Positions 42,486 through 52,125 of a stretch of 56,312 nucleotides of DNA are shown here, one piece after another. How positions within the stretch are numbered: the first letter of the stretch is position 1; each line of letters begins with the position of its first letter. A program made the position numbers and the translations under genes. The notes beneath the pieces are model-generated. The model searched no databases. It saw nothing but the letters and a program-made list of their open reading frames with translations, and was not told the origin of the DNA. This stretch comes from CAYXWM01 sp964468805 (GTDB taxonomy: Bacteria > Bacillota > Clostridia > Lachnospirales > WRBF01): contig CAYXWM010000011.1 of assembly GCA_964468805.1 (NCBI GenBank), positions 1-56,312 on the forward strand, given 5' to 3'.

Positions 42486-42862
42486 ATAAAAAACACGACT
42501 ACAAGGAACTTTTGATAATTTCATTTTTTTGTGCAACACAATGTACCCAATAACGGACTGAAAATTCATTTAGCTAATTCGAAAAGCTGTTTTACGCTAC
42601 TAATTGCGGACATTTAGACGGTGTAGCTGCAAAAGGCTTTGATTACTTTTTTATCGAAGCCAACTACACCGATGAAGTAATGGCAAAGTGGATAAAGACT
42701 AAGCTTGAAAACGGCAAATACGTCTATGAGTATGATGTAATTCATAATCACTTGTCTAAACAACAGGCAGACGATTTTATTTATCCTAATGCAGATTGGG
42801 AAAAAAGCCGGATTGTTTATTTGTATGGGCATGTGCCAAAGAAAGGAAAAATTAGTGTTTAA
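42482..42862 (+). pseudogene. Metallo-beta-lactamase-fold protein, C-terminal remnant
   Basis: The start of the gene is lost; frames from 42550 read NGLKIHLANSKSCFYATNCG, HLDGVAAKGFDYFFIEANYT, and VIHNHLSKQQADDFI. Phage MBL-fold hydrolases have this C-terminal part (TDxGxLDGxxAKxxDxxxIEANY ... HLSxEQA). The N-terminal HxHxDH motif is absent. Truncated, so no activity expected. Confidence 0.6.
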
Positions 42863-43037
42863 CATCAAAAAAGGCGACAAAGTAATAATTGTCGGCAGTG
42901 CCTAGGAAGAAATGTACAACGGTTGTGTGTTCGAGGTTTTAAGTGACCCATACGAGATGTGATGTCATGAATTGATAAAAATGAGATGCAATGAAACTGA
43001 CAAGTATTTGGCGGAGGATATGATTGTAGATTTTTAA
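42855..43037 (+). pseudogene. Small phage protein, interrupted
   Basis: GTG 42855 overlaps the previous stop. Reads FNIKKGDKVIIVGSA, a TAG, EEMYNGCVFEVLSDPYEM, then TGA and a further frame to 43037 (ETDKYLAEDMIVDF). It looks like a small SH3-like phage protein with two nonsense changes. Confidence 0.4.
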
Positions 43038-43050
43038 GGAGGGTGTAACA

Positions 43051-43305
43051 ATAAAAATTAATTGGGAAGATTTTAAAGTAGATCGCATTGCTTATAATCT
43101 TAAAACTACAACCGATGTTGAAAATTTTGTGCAAGAATGCACAGAACAAGGGATAGATTGTGTTGGATTTAAAATAAACCAAAGCGATATATATGTTTAT
43201 TGCACCTTTTTTTCGCACCGTTTACGGGTTGACAGTTTAAACCGTTTTCAAAGTGATAATTTCAAAATAATCAACTATCAATCTCATACCCCTCCATCCA
43301 CATAA
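43051..43305 (+). CDS. Small phage protein with ATA in place of the start codon
   Basis: A good ribosome site (AAGGAGGG, 43036-43043) is followed at proper distance by ATA-AAA-ATT, opening 84 codons: KINWEDFKVDRIAYNLKTTT then VENFVQECTEQGIDCVGFKI. The reading frame is intact, only the start codon is not standard. No family recognised. It may be silenced by one G-to-A change. Confidence 0.4.
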   Translation: MKINWEDFKVDRIAYNLKTTTDVENFVQECTEQGIDCVGFKINQSDIYVYCTFFSHRLRVDSLNRFQSDNFKIINYQSHTPPST

Positions 43306-43850
43306 ACACAAACGGCGTTACAACAACCGCCGTATTGTGTGACGGTTACACGGTTAAAAAGGCAACGGCTAAATTGCACCCTGACGATGAATTTGACTTT
43401 GAAATCGGTGCTAAATTGGCATTTGAACGGTTGATGGAAAATAAAGAACCGAAATCTAAACCCTAAGAACAGCCTCAATTCAGTGTGGGTGATTTTGTAA
43501 AGGTGGTAGATGACGGACAAGTATATACGACTTATAATGGCAAAGCTAAAGAATACTTTAATCTTAATCATTTATGGAAATCCCGTCACAACCCACAAAA
43601 CAAGCGTATTTACCAAGTGGTTTATATTGGCAAACACGAATATGATGACGACTTTATTTATTTCATCTTAGATGTTGCTACCAAGCAATTTTATTTAATA
43701 GGTGGTGATGGGTTGTACAAAGCAAAACAGCCGTTTATACCCTACTTGAAATATTTTAACGGCAAACATTACGGCATAATAAGCCTAAGTACCGACCTAA
43801 ATTCTCTTCAACAAACGCTATCCCATTGTCTGGCAAAATACAGCTCATAA
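43302..43850 (+). pseudogene. Phage protein with SH3-like C-terminal part, one nonsense codon
   Basis: A frame from about 43302 (TTAVLCDGYTVKKATAKLHP then DEFDFEIGAKLAFERL) meets one TAA at 43464 and continues in the same frame to 43850 (FSVGDFVKVVDDGQVYTTYN). In related phages these two parts form one protein. Function unknown. Apart from the TAA and the missing start the frame is intact. Confidence 0.5.
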
Positions 43851-44266
43851 TTCGATTTTACGGCAACGATGAGGACATACATAAGAACTATGACTTTGTG
43901 CATTGCACTTGCAGTTATGACTACATTACGAACACGGTTAATTTGCCATCTAAGGCGTTGAAGTGCATTATTAACAAAGAGCTACACTACATAAGCAGTA
44001 AGTACCCTCTGTGATCGATTATCCGCACAAGAAAGTTTATTGAGTGTGGCTGGCATATTAACGCCGGGCAATATCTTAAAATAGCTTTTCAATTGATTGA
44101 ATTGGATTTAAACAACAAAGAAGTGCTGACAGAACAATTGACAGGGGTTGACCGTGCTTTTTTTGATATATTTATTCAAGCTATGGATAAGCTGAAAGAC
44201 GAAAAACCCGATTTCAAGCCTAATACTACCTATTATTTTGAGGTTAATTATAAGATTTTCGGATAA
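43826..44266 (+). pseudogene. Phage protein of unknown function, one nonsense codon
   Basis: YGNDEDIHKNYDFVHCTCSY, then KYPL, an in-frame TGA at 44012, and directly afterwards RKFIECGWHINAGQYLKIAF and EVLTEQLTGVDRAFFDIF. The whole is a conserved phage family (DFVH ... KFIxRGWxINAGQYxKIA) whose role is not known to me. A single nonsense codon separates it from an intact gene. Confidence 0.55.
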
Positions 44267-44281
44267 CGGGACGGTGATGTT

Positions 44282-44719
44282 ATGGTGTGCAACCGTGATT
44301 GCTTCAACTGTATTTTCGATGACTGTATTTCTGATGAAATGAGTTTAGAGGAATATGTTTTTTCACAACAGTTAGACAAGTTAATTGAATGGGAAGAGGC
44401 CGCTTTTTTGGTTTTGACAGATATTCAGATGCGATACCGAAATAACCGAGAAATCAAAAAACAGCAGGTTCGGAAGTGGTATGAAAATAATTCTGACAAA
44501 AAATGCGAACTGAGCCGGAAGAGGTATCGCAACAACAAAGAACATGAAAGAGAACGTGTAAAAACGTGGTATGAAGCCAACAAAGAACGAAAAAAAGCAC
44601 AAGTTAAGGCATGGCAAAACGCTAACAAAGAGAAGCGAAACGCACAAAGCAGAGAACGTGACAAAATGAAACGCTTGCAAACAGAAAACAATCAAATATG
44701 TTTGGAGATGATTTTTTGA
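44282..44719 (+). CDS. Phage protein with Cys-rich head and basic helical repeats
   Basis: 145 residues; GGGACGGTGATGTT upstream. N-terminus NRDCFNCIFDDCISDE likely binds metal. Residues 55-135 are a highly charged helix with repeats such as RYRNNREIKKQQVRKWYENN and RVKTWYEANKERKKAQVKAW (about 20-24 residues each). Similar short proteins occur in Firmicute phages; a nucleic-acid-binding role is inference. Overlaps the SSB start. Confidence 0.5.
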   Translation: MVCNRDCFNCIFDDCISDEMSLEEYVFSQQLDKLIEWEEAAFLVLTDIQMRYRNNREIKKQQVRKWYENNSDKKCELSRKRYRNNKEHERERVKTWYEANKERKKAQVKAWQNANKEKRNAQSRERDKMKRLQTENNQICLEMIF

Positions 44720-45129
44720 ATAAAGCAATAATGACAGGTAGACTTACGGCTGACCTTGAACTCAAATAAACTAATAGCAGCAAGGCAATTTGCACTTTTA
44801 ATTTGGCTGTAGACAGGAAATTTAAATGGGACGGCGAACCTACAGCTGATTTTTTTTGAGTGTCAAGCTTGGGAAAAGACGGCTGAATCTGTTGAAAAGT
44901 AATTTAAGAAAGGTAGCAAGATTGTTATAGAAGGACGTTTGCAAACAGGAGTTGAGAAGATAGTTACTGCGTGAAAAAACACATGAAGGAAATTATTGTT
45001 CAGGAAGTGGAGTTTAGGAAAAGTAAAACTTCTGCCGGTAAAAGCGGAAAAACTGAAAATCATACTGCCAACAGTGGTTTTACTGATGCAGGTGCCGCGG
45101 TTGATGGTGACGAAGATTTGCCTTTCTAG
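44716..45129 (+). pseudogene. ssb: Single-stranded DNA-binding protein, broken
   Basis: TTG 44716; reads NKAIMTGRLTADLEL, stop, SSKAICTFNLAVDRKFKWDG, FKKGSKIVIEGRLQTG, and in a shifted frame TENHTANSGFTDAGAAVDGD then EDLPF. The OB-fold order and the acidic C-terminal DEDLPF tip identify SSB. At least three nonsense codons and two frameshifts. Replication would depend on the host SSB. 45130-45318 carries only short coding traces. Confidence 0.8.
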
Positions 45130-45318
45130 ATGTTCGACTATGGCTATGATTGATTTTGATTACAAACATGATGAAATAATCTTAATTCCATCCAGAAACG
45201 ATACTATGCTCCGTGGAGCGATCTAATGGTTTGAATGTAAAAATTTTCACTTACAACATTTAAACCGCCCTATGCCCGTTATTTTCATTTCTACAGCGTT
45301 ATAAAAGCAGGTGATGTT

Positions 45319-45720
45319 ATGGCAGAGTTTTCTTACAAAGAAAGCTATAGCCGAATTAAAACTTTTATGGAAAGTCTGGATTATTTTACAATTGATATTT
45401 TAAGGGTGTTGATTGCTCAAAATTCGGTTCATAATCTCACATTTTTCGATGGCTCTACAATTTTCGAACGTGAAATGATTGAAGCTATTTTGAAACATGG
45501 TAGGTTCGGCTTTGGAAACGTTAAAAGCCAAGTACGAAGAGAATTGGTTGATGCGTATAAATGGCATGAGTGTTGGAAAAACGGGGCTACTTCCGATGAC
45601 GAATGGGGTGCAGTTTTTGTTGCTTTAGAGCAGTTTCATGATGCTTCTGAATTGTTATGGCATTTAGTTTGTGCTGTAGTCAATGAGCTTGAGAGAGTTT
45701 ATTTACAGAAAACGAAATAA
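45319..45720 (+). CDS. Hypothetical early phage protein
   Basis: 133 residues; AGCAGGTGATG upstream. Helical, with YSRIKTFMESLDYFTIDILR and ELVDAYKWHECWKNGATSDD. No family recognised. Directly upstream of the replication initiator and probably cotranscribed. Confidence 0.45.
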   Translation: MAEFSYKESYSRIKTFMESLDYFTIDILRVLIAQNSVHNLTFFDGSTIFEREMIEAILKHGRFGFGNVKSQVRRELVDAYKWHECWKNGATSDDEWGAVFVALEQFHDASELLWHLVCAVVNELERVYLQKTK

Positions 45721-45734
45721 GCGAGGCGGTGTAA

Positions 45735-46565
45735 TTGAGAGACTTCAAAGGGGTATGGGTGCCTAAAGAATTATGGCTTGATAAAACATTGTCAATACAA
45801 GAAAAAATTTTATTTGTAGAAATTGACAGTTTGGCACAATTGGGACAATGCTTTGCTTCTAATGAATACTTTTCAAAATTTATGGGGTTGTCTACAAGCA
45901 GAATCAGCAAAATAATTTCTTCTCTAAAACATAAGAACTTTATTGAAGTCGAAATATTGCGGAATGAAGAAACAAAAGAAATTGAAAAACGCATTATTAC
46001 ACCGTGCGAAATTGGGTATAGGCGAAAACAGCCGTACCCTATAGCTGAAAACAACGAGAGGTATAGGCAGAAACAACTAGACTCTATAGCTGAAAACAGT
46101 TCTACCCTATGGGCGGAAACGCCTATACCTATAGTCGAAAACTGCCAAGATAATAATACAATTAATAAAACAAGTAATAATAAAACAATTAATAAAGAAC
46201 TTATGTGCATTTTGGACGAATATTTTAAACAGCTGTGGAAGCTGTACCCCAAGAAAAAAGGTTTGGGTTCTATAAGCTACACTCAAAAACAAAAACTTTA
46301 CAAGATTGGTTTTGAGGAAATGAGCAGGGCTGTAAAGCGGTATGTTGACGAACAAAAAGAGTTAGGAACAGAACTTAAATTCTACAAAATGGGCAGCACG
46401 TTTTTTAACAGTGGTTACGTTGATTATTTGGATTGTAATTGTGACCCTAAAAACCTATATTCCACAATTCCGCGTGCTGATACAGAGTTTAAAGACTGTG
46501 GAGATTCCGAGTTTTTAACGATTGAAGAAGCTTTAGAACTGCGTAAGCGACGGAAAGATTGTTAA
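45735..46565 (+). CDS. Phage replication initiator (winged-helix type) containing the origin
   Basis: 276 residues from TTG 45735 (GAGGCGG upstream). Residues 3-90 are a helix-turn-helix replisome-organiser domain (KGVWVPKELWLDKTLSIQEK, SNEYFSKFMGLSTSRISKII). Residues about 95-135 are encoded by the iteron array and read as a repeat (RRKQPYP IAEN, RQKQLDS IAEN, WAETPIP IVEN). An Asn-rich linker follows, then a helical C-terminal domain (FKQLWKLYPKKKGLG, RAVKRYVDEQKEL). It would bind the iterons inside its own gene and recruit the helicase encoded next. Intact. Confidence 0.7.
   Translation: MRDFKGVWVPKELWLDKTLSIQEKILFVEIDSLAQLGQCFASNEYFSKFMGLSTSRISKIISSLKHKNFIEVEILRNEETKEIEKRIITPCEIGYRRKQPYPIAENNERYRQKQLDSIAENSSTLWAETPIPIVENCQDNNTINKTSNNKTINKELMCILDEYFKQLWKLYPKKKGLGSISYTQKQKLYKIGFEEMSRAVKRYVDEQKELGTELKFYKMGSTFFNSGYVDYLDCNCDPKNLYSTIPRADTEFKDCGDSEFLTIEEALELRKRRKDC
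46017..46202 (+). repeat. Putative phage origin: six iterons plus AT-rich element
   Basis: Six copies of CTATAGsyGAAAAC-like repeats start at 46017, 46040, 46062, 46085, 46108 and 46130, with spacing 22-23 bp, close to two helical turns. Immediately after (46148-46202) is an AT-rich stretch made almost only of A and T, a likely unwinding element. Both lie inside the initiator gene, as in lambdoid phages. Confidence 0.7.
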
Positions 46566-46577
46566 AGGCGGTTTAAT

Positions 46578-48356
46578 ATGCCTTATGAATTAAATCAGGC
46601 TGATATTTTAGACTTTGCAAACACAGTAAACACAAGTAAACATCAAAAAGGCGACGAGTTGTTTTTTCAACTTTGCCCTTATTGCAACGGTGGTGAGGGA
46701 AAGGACAAAAATACCTTTTCAATTAACCTATCCACAGGGGCGTTTAAATGTTTTAGGTCTAGTTGTGGCAAACAAGGACATTTTGTTGAGCTGGCTCGTG
46801 ACCGAAATTATCACTTAGAATTTGAAGAAGAAAAGCCTAAGAAATTTAAACTATTGCCCCAAAAAGAGGTTGTTGTTCGACCTAAAGCCATTGAATATAT
46901 GGCTTCCAGAGGAATTAGCGAAGCCACGACTGCTAAATATCAAATAACAACCAAGAAAGACGATAATAACACTCTGGTTTTCCCTTTTAAAGATGAAAAC
47001 AGTCTACTTACCTGCGTTAAATATCGCAACATTGACCCTAATTATAAGGGTAAAACAAAAGAATATTTTGAAAAAGGAACTAAGCCTATTCTTTTCGGTA
47101 TGGCTCAATGCCGTGGGTTTGAAAGGCTTATAATTAGCGAAGGGCAGATAGATACGCTTTCTATTGCTGAAAGCGGTATAGAAAACGCTGTATCAGTTCC
47201 TACAGGGGCTATGGGCTTTAAATGGCTTGAGTATTGCTGGGATTGGGTATCTAAATTCAAAGAAATAGTTGTGTTTAGCGATTGCACTAACGGCAAGTTA
47301 ACTTTACTTGATACGCTTCAAAAACGGCTCAAAACAATGATTAAGGCTGTGCAAGTTGAGGATTATCTAGGCGAAAAAGACGCTAACGACATTTTGCGCA
47401 AATACGGAAAACAAGCCATAGTTAAAGCTTTAGAAAATGCAAAACCGCCGCCAATGAAATATGTTAAACGGTTATGTGAAGTTAAGAATGTTGATATTTA
47501 TGGTTTGCCTAACATCAAAACAGGAATAAGGGAAATTGACCGGTTGGTTTATGGATTATTTTACGGTCAATTCATAATTTTATCAGGCAAAGCGGGAGAA
47601 GGGAAATCAACGTTTCTATCACAGATTATTACAGAAGCCACTGAACAAGGCAAAAGAAGTTTTATCTATTCAGGGGAACTTCCTAATCATATGTTTAAAA
47701 ACTGGATAGATTTTCAGTTTGCAGGAAAAAAACATCTAAAACCTCAAAGAAATGAATTTGACGATGTTTGGTATATTGTGCCTCATGCAACTGCTAAAAA
47801 AATAGGTGAATGGTACGCAGACAAACTTTTTATCTATGATAACACATTTGTAGGCGAAGGAGACGAATACGAAACTTTATTGCAGACGATAGAGAAAACG
47901 ATAAGGCAATATGATGTGAATTTAATATGCATCGACAACCTTATGACCGCCATTGATGTTGACATGAAAAGCGATTTATATCGTTCCCAAACAGAGTTTA
48001 TAAAGTCATTAAAAAAAATGGCTGAACGATTTGATGTGGTTGTAATTTTGGTGGCACACCAAAACAAATATAGCGGTGAGTTTACCAATGATAATATTTC
48101 CGGAGCTTCCGAGATTAATAAACTAGCTGACTTGGTAATTAATTATGCAAGAAATAAAGACGAAAACAGTTCTTTCGAGAGTTGCTTACATATAACTAAA
48201 AACCGTTTAACAGGCCGTATAACATCAAAAGATGGTATCGGCCTTTATTATTCAGATGTTTCTAAGCGAATAACCAGCCATAGCAGTAATACAAACAAAA
48301 CATACGGTTGGGAACGAAACGAAACACCTGAGGATGACTTTGAAACGCCATTTTGA
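46578..48356 (+). CDS. Primase-helicase (T7 gp4/Twinkle-like)
   Basis: 592 residues, intact. N-terminal zinc ribbon Cys33-x2-Cys36 ... Cys58-x4-Cys63. TOPRIM-like domain about 185-270 with LIISEGQIDTLSIAE and IVVFSDCTNGK; the second acidic residue of DxD appears replaced by Thr, so primase activity may be reduced. RecA-like helicase from about 310 with Walker A LSGKAGEGKST (about 332-342), Walker B LICIDNLM (about 447) and the VAHQNK motif. It unwinds and primes phage DNA at the fork. Lies 12 bases after the initiator. Confidence 0.85.
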   Translation: MPYELNQADILDFANTVNTSKHQKGDELFFQLCPYCNGGEGKDKNTFSINLSTGAFKCFRSSCGKQGHFVELARDRNYHLEFEEEKPKKFKLLPQKEVVVRPKAIEYMASRGISEATTAKYQITTKKDDNNTLVFPFKDENSLLTCVKYRNIDPNYKGKTKEYFEKGTKPILFGMAQCRGFERLIISEGQIDTLSIAESGIENAVSVPTGAMGFKWLEYCWDWVSKFKEIVVFSDCTNGKLTLLDTLQKRLKTMIKAVQVEDYLGEKDANDILRKYGKQAIVKALENAKPPPMKYVKRLCEVKNVDIYGLPNIKTGIREIDRLVYGLFYGQFIILSGKAGEGKSTFLSQIITEATEQGKRSFIYSGELPNHMFKNWIDFQFAGKKHLKPQRNEFDDVWYIVPHATAKKIGEWYADKLFIYDNTFVGEGDEYETLLQTIEKTIRQYDVNLICIDNLMTAIDVDMKSDLYRSQTEFIKSLKKMAERFDVVVILVAHQNKYSGEFTNDNISGASEINKLADLVINYARNKDENSSFESCLHITKNRLTGRITSKDGIGLYYSDVSKRITSHSSNTNKTYGWERNETPEDDFETPF

Positions 48357-48379
48357 TATACGAAAGGGATTGTGTATAT

Positions 48380-48567
48380 ATGCAAACTAAAAATCAACCA
48401 TTTAGCGATTGTTTTGCTTACGTCTATCTTTAAATCATAAAAGCTTTGCGTTAAATGAACGCTTCTGTGTAAAAGATGGTAAATGCGCTTTTTATAAGAC
48501 AAATCTACAAATGGAAGTTGAGCTTCAAAAATATCCTTGGGCTGTGAATGGTGGGGTTGTGAATTAA
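48380..48567 (+). pseudogene. Small phage Cys-rich protein, frameshifted
   Basis: ATG 48380: PFSDCFAYVYL, then a shifted frame with ALNERFCVKDGKCAFYKTNL and QMEVELQKYPWAV. The FCxxGKCxFYKT core is common in small phage proteins next to helicase genes. Function unknown. Confidence 0.5.
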
Positions 48568-48584
48568 GGAAGTATGAGGAACTT

Positions 48585-49845
48585 ATGAAAAGTAAACAAT
48601 ACCGTTATTGAAAGCGGCTTCGATGTTTCACTAGGCAAAATAAACTCTAAACTGTTACCGTTTCAACGTGATATTGTACGCCGGGGATTGAAAAAGAGAC
48701 GGTGCACACTTTTTCTTGACACCGGACTAGGAAAAACTCCATGCCAATTAGAATGGTCATATCAAGTATGCAACTATACCGAAGGCAATGTACTTATACT
48801 TGCACCATTGGCCATAAGCCGTCAGATAAAGCTTTAGGGTGAAAAGTTTGGCATTGATGTTAATATTTTCAGGACTCAATCGGACGTTAAGCCGGGAATA
48901 AACATTGCTAATTATGAAATGTTAGAACATTTTGAGCCAAGTAAATTTACCGGTGTCGTTGTGGATGAAAGTAGTATTATAAAAACTTCAGGTCCAAAAC
49001 TACAGCAAAAGTGATTGATAGCTTTGCTAAAACGCCGTATAAACTTTGTGCTACAGCTACAGTGTGTCCGAATGACTACACGGAGATTGGTACACATTCA
49101 GAATTTTTATGGGTATGTCACGCCCTAAAATGTTGGCTACGTTTTTTGTACACGATATGAGCAAAAACCAAAGTTGGCGTTTAAAAGGTCACGCTGAGAG
49201 AAAATTCTTTGAGTGGCTTGCCACTATGTCAATGGATATGAAACACCCAGTAAATTTAGGCTACGTACAAGGCGGTTACGATTTACCGTTGCTTAACATA
49301 GAACATATCATTTTAGAAAGCGCACCTGATGAAGGTAGCTTATTTGCCACCGTAGCACAAACACTGACAGAACGGCGAGATGCCCGAAAGTTGAGCCTTG
49401 AAGAACGAGTAAAGAAGGCAACCGAAATTGTCACCTCTAAAGATTGTTGTCTTGTATGGTGACTATAACATTGAAAGTGAAGTGCTTAAAAAATCTATCA
49501 ATGTGCAATAGAAGTAAAAGGCAATGATAAGCCCAAACATAAAGAAGATGCGGCTATACAGTTTTCAAATGGCGATATTAAATACCTTGTCATAAAACCT
49601 TCTATATTTGGGCATGGACTTAATTGGCAGCATTGCAATGACATGGTTTTTGTCGGCTTATCTGATAGTTTTGAACAATTTAACAAGCAGTGCGCCTTTG
49701 TTGGCGTTTTGGCCAAAGAAAGCCTGTGAATGTTTATGTGATTATCAGCGAACATGTAATGGCCACTTTTGAAAACATTAAACGTAAAGAACGAGAACAT
49801 GAGCGTTTTAAAAGATGGCTACATAGGAATCAAAGATTATCGTGG
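48585..49845 (+). pseudogene. SNF2-type DEAD/DEAH helicase, broken
   Basis: Collinear fragments: KLLPFQRDIVRRGLKK and LFLDTGLGKTPCQLEW (Walker A variant DTGLGKT), VLILAPLAI, GVVVDESSIIK (DESS), KLCATATVCPNDYTEIG, HAERKFFEWLATMSM, then KYLVIKPSIFGHGLNWQHCN and FVGLSDSFEQFNKQ. The order is that of phage SNF2-like helicases. Stops and frameshifts occur about every 200-300 bases; the longest open part is 49109-49462. No activity expected. Confidence 0.75.
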
Positions 49846-50517
49846 TGATTTAATAGGGTTATTTCTAAAGCATGGATTTATTTATCATAGTGAGGTTTTC
49901 ATTTGGAAAGACCCTTTGATTGAAGCTACTCGAACTAAAGCTTCAGGGCTTTTACTTAAACAAATAGAAAAAGACAGTTCTATGTGCCGTCAAGGTTCGC
50001 CTGATTATTTGTAACATTGCGATAGCCGGGAGAAAATATTGAACCCATTGCCCATTTAGAGGATCTTACGGAATATTACGGCAGTGAAGAACCCTATGTT
50101 CCTAAGATAGAAGTAACATTAAGAGATAGCAAGCTACACCGTAATATTTACATGTGTCAAACCAACCCTGTGTATTCGCCTCATGTTTGGCGTAAATACG
50201 CAAGCCCGGTATGGATGGATATACGCCAAACACACACTCTTAACCGCAATTCAGAAAGAGAAGAAAATGGCGAGAAACATCTATGTCCTTTGCAACTGGA
50301 CGTTATAGAACGGGCAATAGCATTGTGGTCTAACCCAAACGACATTGTTTTTACTCCATTTATGGGTATTGGTTCGGAAGTTTATCAAGCCCTAAAAATG
50401 GGCAGATATGGTATTGGAGTAGAGCTAAAAGAAAGTTACTGCCGTCAGGCAGTATTAAATTGTCAATCTGTAATTGGCCAAGAACAACAAATATCGTTGT
50501 TTAGTGAGGGCGAATAA
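49769..50517 (+). pseudogene. Site-specific DNA methyltransferase, broken
   Basis: 49769-50014 gives FLKHGFIYHSEVFIWKDPLI and ATRTKASGLLLKQIEKDSSM, and after a break 50152-50517 gives KHLCPLQLDVIERAIALWSN then DIVFTPFMGIGSEVYQALKM and GRYGIGVELKESYCRQA. The last segment holds the SAM-binding FxGxGS motif and ends the enzyme, so motifs are permuted as in N4/N6 methylases. In related phages the gene is fused to or follows the SNF2 helicase, as here. The N-terminal part and some middle sequence are lost. Confidence 0.7.
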
Positions 50518-50660
50518 ATGATAACAGTAAACAGAAACAACCTACACAAAGCCTTAGTTGTATGCTCTAAGGCTTGTGTTAAAAGTAACACTATGAAAAT
50601 ATTGTAAAGTTTGCTAATTGAGGTTGTAAACAATCAACTAAGCATTACCGGCAAATAGGC
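50518..50660 (+). pseudogene. DNA polymerase sliding-clamp (DnaN-like) N-terminal remnant
   Basis: MITVNRNNLHKALVVCSKAC, then TMKIL, a TAA, SLLIEVVNNQLSITG, then TAG. This is the beginning of a beta-clamp (xxxLxxALxxVxKAxxxxTMPILxxxLIExxxxxLxxTxT). Only about 45 residues remain. Confidence 0.45.
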
Positions 50661-50664
50661 AAAA

Positions 50665-51141
50665 TTGGTTTTGGCTTACATGAGCTACGTGGGAAAATAT
50701 TTTATTCCAAGTTGCCTTATCAAGTTGGTAGTTATATACGTCAAAGAAACATTTTCTGAAATGATAGGCTTTGATAGTGGTTTTACAGGATATGCCTACC
50801 GTGCTAATTACAAAAATGAAAGCATGTATACAGAACAAGATTACGGCGAAATTTATTCTGATTTTTCAGCATGTGTGAAATGGAAACCCTCAATCCATAT
50901 ACCAAAAGAAGCCGCCCGGATATTTTTGAAGGAGACTGGCGTTCTAGTTGAACGGTTGCAAGATATAACAACTAAACAAGCAATAAAAGAAGAAATGTGC
51001 TCTGAAATTTCTTGTTGCGTTTTACCTGCTTATACCATGTTCTTTACTTGTTCAATTATGGTTTTACCGAAGTGTTTCATTCACTTTTTCCCTGCCATTA
51101 AAATACATCCCATTATAGTTTCATTCTACAATAGGAGGTGA
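50665..51141 (+). pseudogene. Chimeric remnant with a phage ASCH-like/DUF segment
   Basis: The open frame of 158 codons is a mosaic. Residues 26-95 (VVIYVKETFSEMIGFDSGFT, WKPSIHIPKEAARIFLKETG, VERLQDITTKQA) match a phage protein with the VGDxLxVRETW ... W-x-PSIHMPKEAARxFLxV core. The N-terminus (MVLAYMSYVGKYF) and C-terminus (LPAYTMFFTCSIMVLPKCF) do not belong. It sits at the end of the early operon, next to the integrase. Confidence 0.5.
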
Positions 51142-51149
51142 TTTTATTT

Positions 51150-51998
51150 CAATGTCCGTTTTTTAGGTTTCAGTTCAAATTTGGGGGTCTTTATTTTGCA
51201 ATGCTTGTGCGACTTTATCCATCGTAGATTTATGTGTCCCATCTAAAAATGTGGGTGTATACTTTGCCTGTAGTAGAAGGTGTGCTGTGCCCCAATGCCT
51301 TACCTATATCATAAAGAGGTACGCGTAAAAAATTAGATATATTTGCAAATGTATGCCTTAGACCATGCAATGTGATTTTTGGCAGTTTATTATCTTCAAT
51401 AAACTTTTTAAAAAATCATTGACAAATAGTTAGGGCGAAAAGGTTTACCGTTAGCCCATACTACCACATAATCTGTATCGTGGTACGTGTCGGCATATAT
51501 TTTTTTGGCTTCACACCGGTTTGGGTTAAATTTCAAAACTCCTTGTATAACCGCTAATTTTAATGACGTTTTTAAAAGATCGTGATGTTTGCGTATTCAG
51601 AAGTCAAACCCATTTCAGCCTTTATTTGTATGTAATATTGTTGCAATTGTTGGGGTTTTAATTTTTGTACGATAGAGTCCCTGGATTGGGTGCAATGTGA
51701 TTGTCAATCATTTGCTTGTAAGCATAGACAGTAGTACACTCACGATTGAGTTCAATAACATTATTTAACCAATATGACAACCACTCGTTAAGAGTTGTAT
51801 CTGTAGGCATAGTAATCGTACCATTTATACGCTCGGCTTCATGTTGCTTTAAGACTTTTAGGGCTTCCGATATTATCGCATAAGTTTTTGTCTTCTTAAC
51901 TAAATTACCATTTTCATCGCTTCCAAAATCCAAATTCACATAGTACAATATTTTAATGTCATCGTAGGCAATATTTTTTTAAAAGATTCTCTGGCCAT
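51150..51998 (-). pseudogene. int: Tyrosine integrase, broken
   Basis: From ATG 51998 (MARESFKKILPTMTLKY) an early frameshift leads to YYVNLDFGSDENGNLVKKTK and the core-binding segment TLNEWLSYWLNNVIELNREC (to 51658). The C-terminal catalytic part in another frame keeps ITLHGLRHTFANISN (Arg, His), KALGHSTPSTTGKVYTHIF (His, Tyr). Several stops or indels lie between 51400 and 51660. It belongs to the family that integrates into ssrA, whose 3' end is 130 bp away. As it stands the prophage could not excise on its own. Confidence 0.85.
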
Positions 51999-52018
51999 TA
52001 CACACACCGCCTATTAAA

Positions 52019-52078
52019 ATGTCTACCTGAAAGAATATTATAGCACTAATTTTTAGGATGTCTACGTAATGTCTACCT
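52019..52078. repeat. Three ATGTCTACsT repeats between int and ssrA (possible arm-type sites)
   Basis: ATGTCTACCT at 52019 and 52069 and ATGTCTACGT at 52058. All are direct repeats with spacing 39 and 11 bp, in the region where integrase arm sites are expected. A related CGTCTACCAT is in the ssrA 3' part at 52174. Confidence 0.45.
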
Positions 52079-52089
52079 ATAGATCTTAT

Positions 52090-52119
52090 AAAAAGAAAAA
52101 CCCTGATTTAATCAGAGTT
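52090..52119 (-). terminator. Terminator of ssrA
   Basis: On the minus strand AACTCTGAT / ATCAGGGTT with a three-base loop, then TTTCTTTTT. It starts seven bases after the tmRNA 3' end and thus lies on the prophage side of the attachment site. Confidence 0.75.
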
Positions 52120-52125
52120 TAAGTA

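Noticed and set aside
1416..45129. Possible stop-codon reassignment explaining in-frame stops (1758, 11816, 43464, 44012)
   Set aside because: All three stop codons occur as lesions, frameshifts are equally common, and intact genes end normally with the same codons. Decay explains it better.
45130..45318. Possible small gene between ssb and the next gene
   Set aside because: Only short frames without ribosome site; looks like debris between two genes.
46017..46147. CRISPR array reading of the iterons
   Set aside because: Period of 22-23 bp without spacers and location inside an open gene fit iterons.
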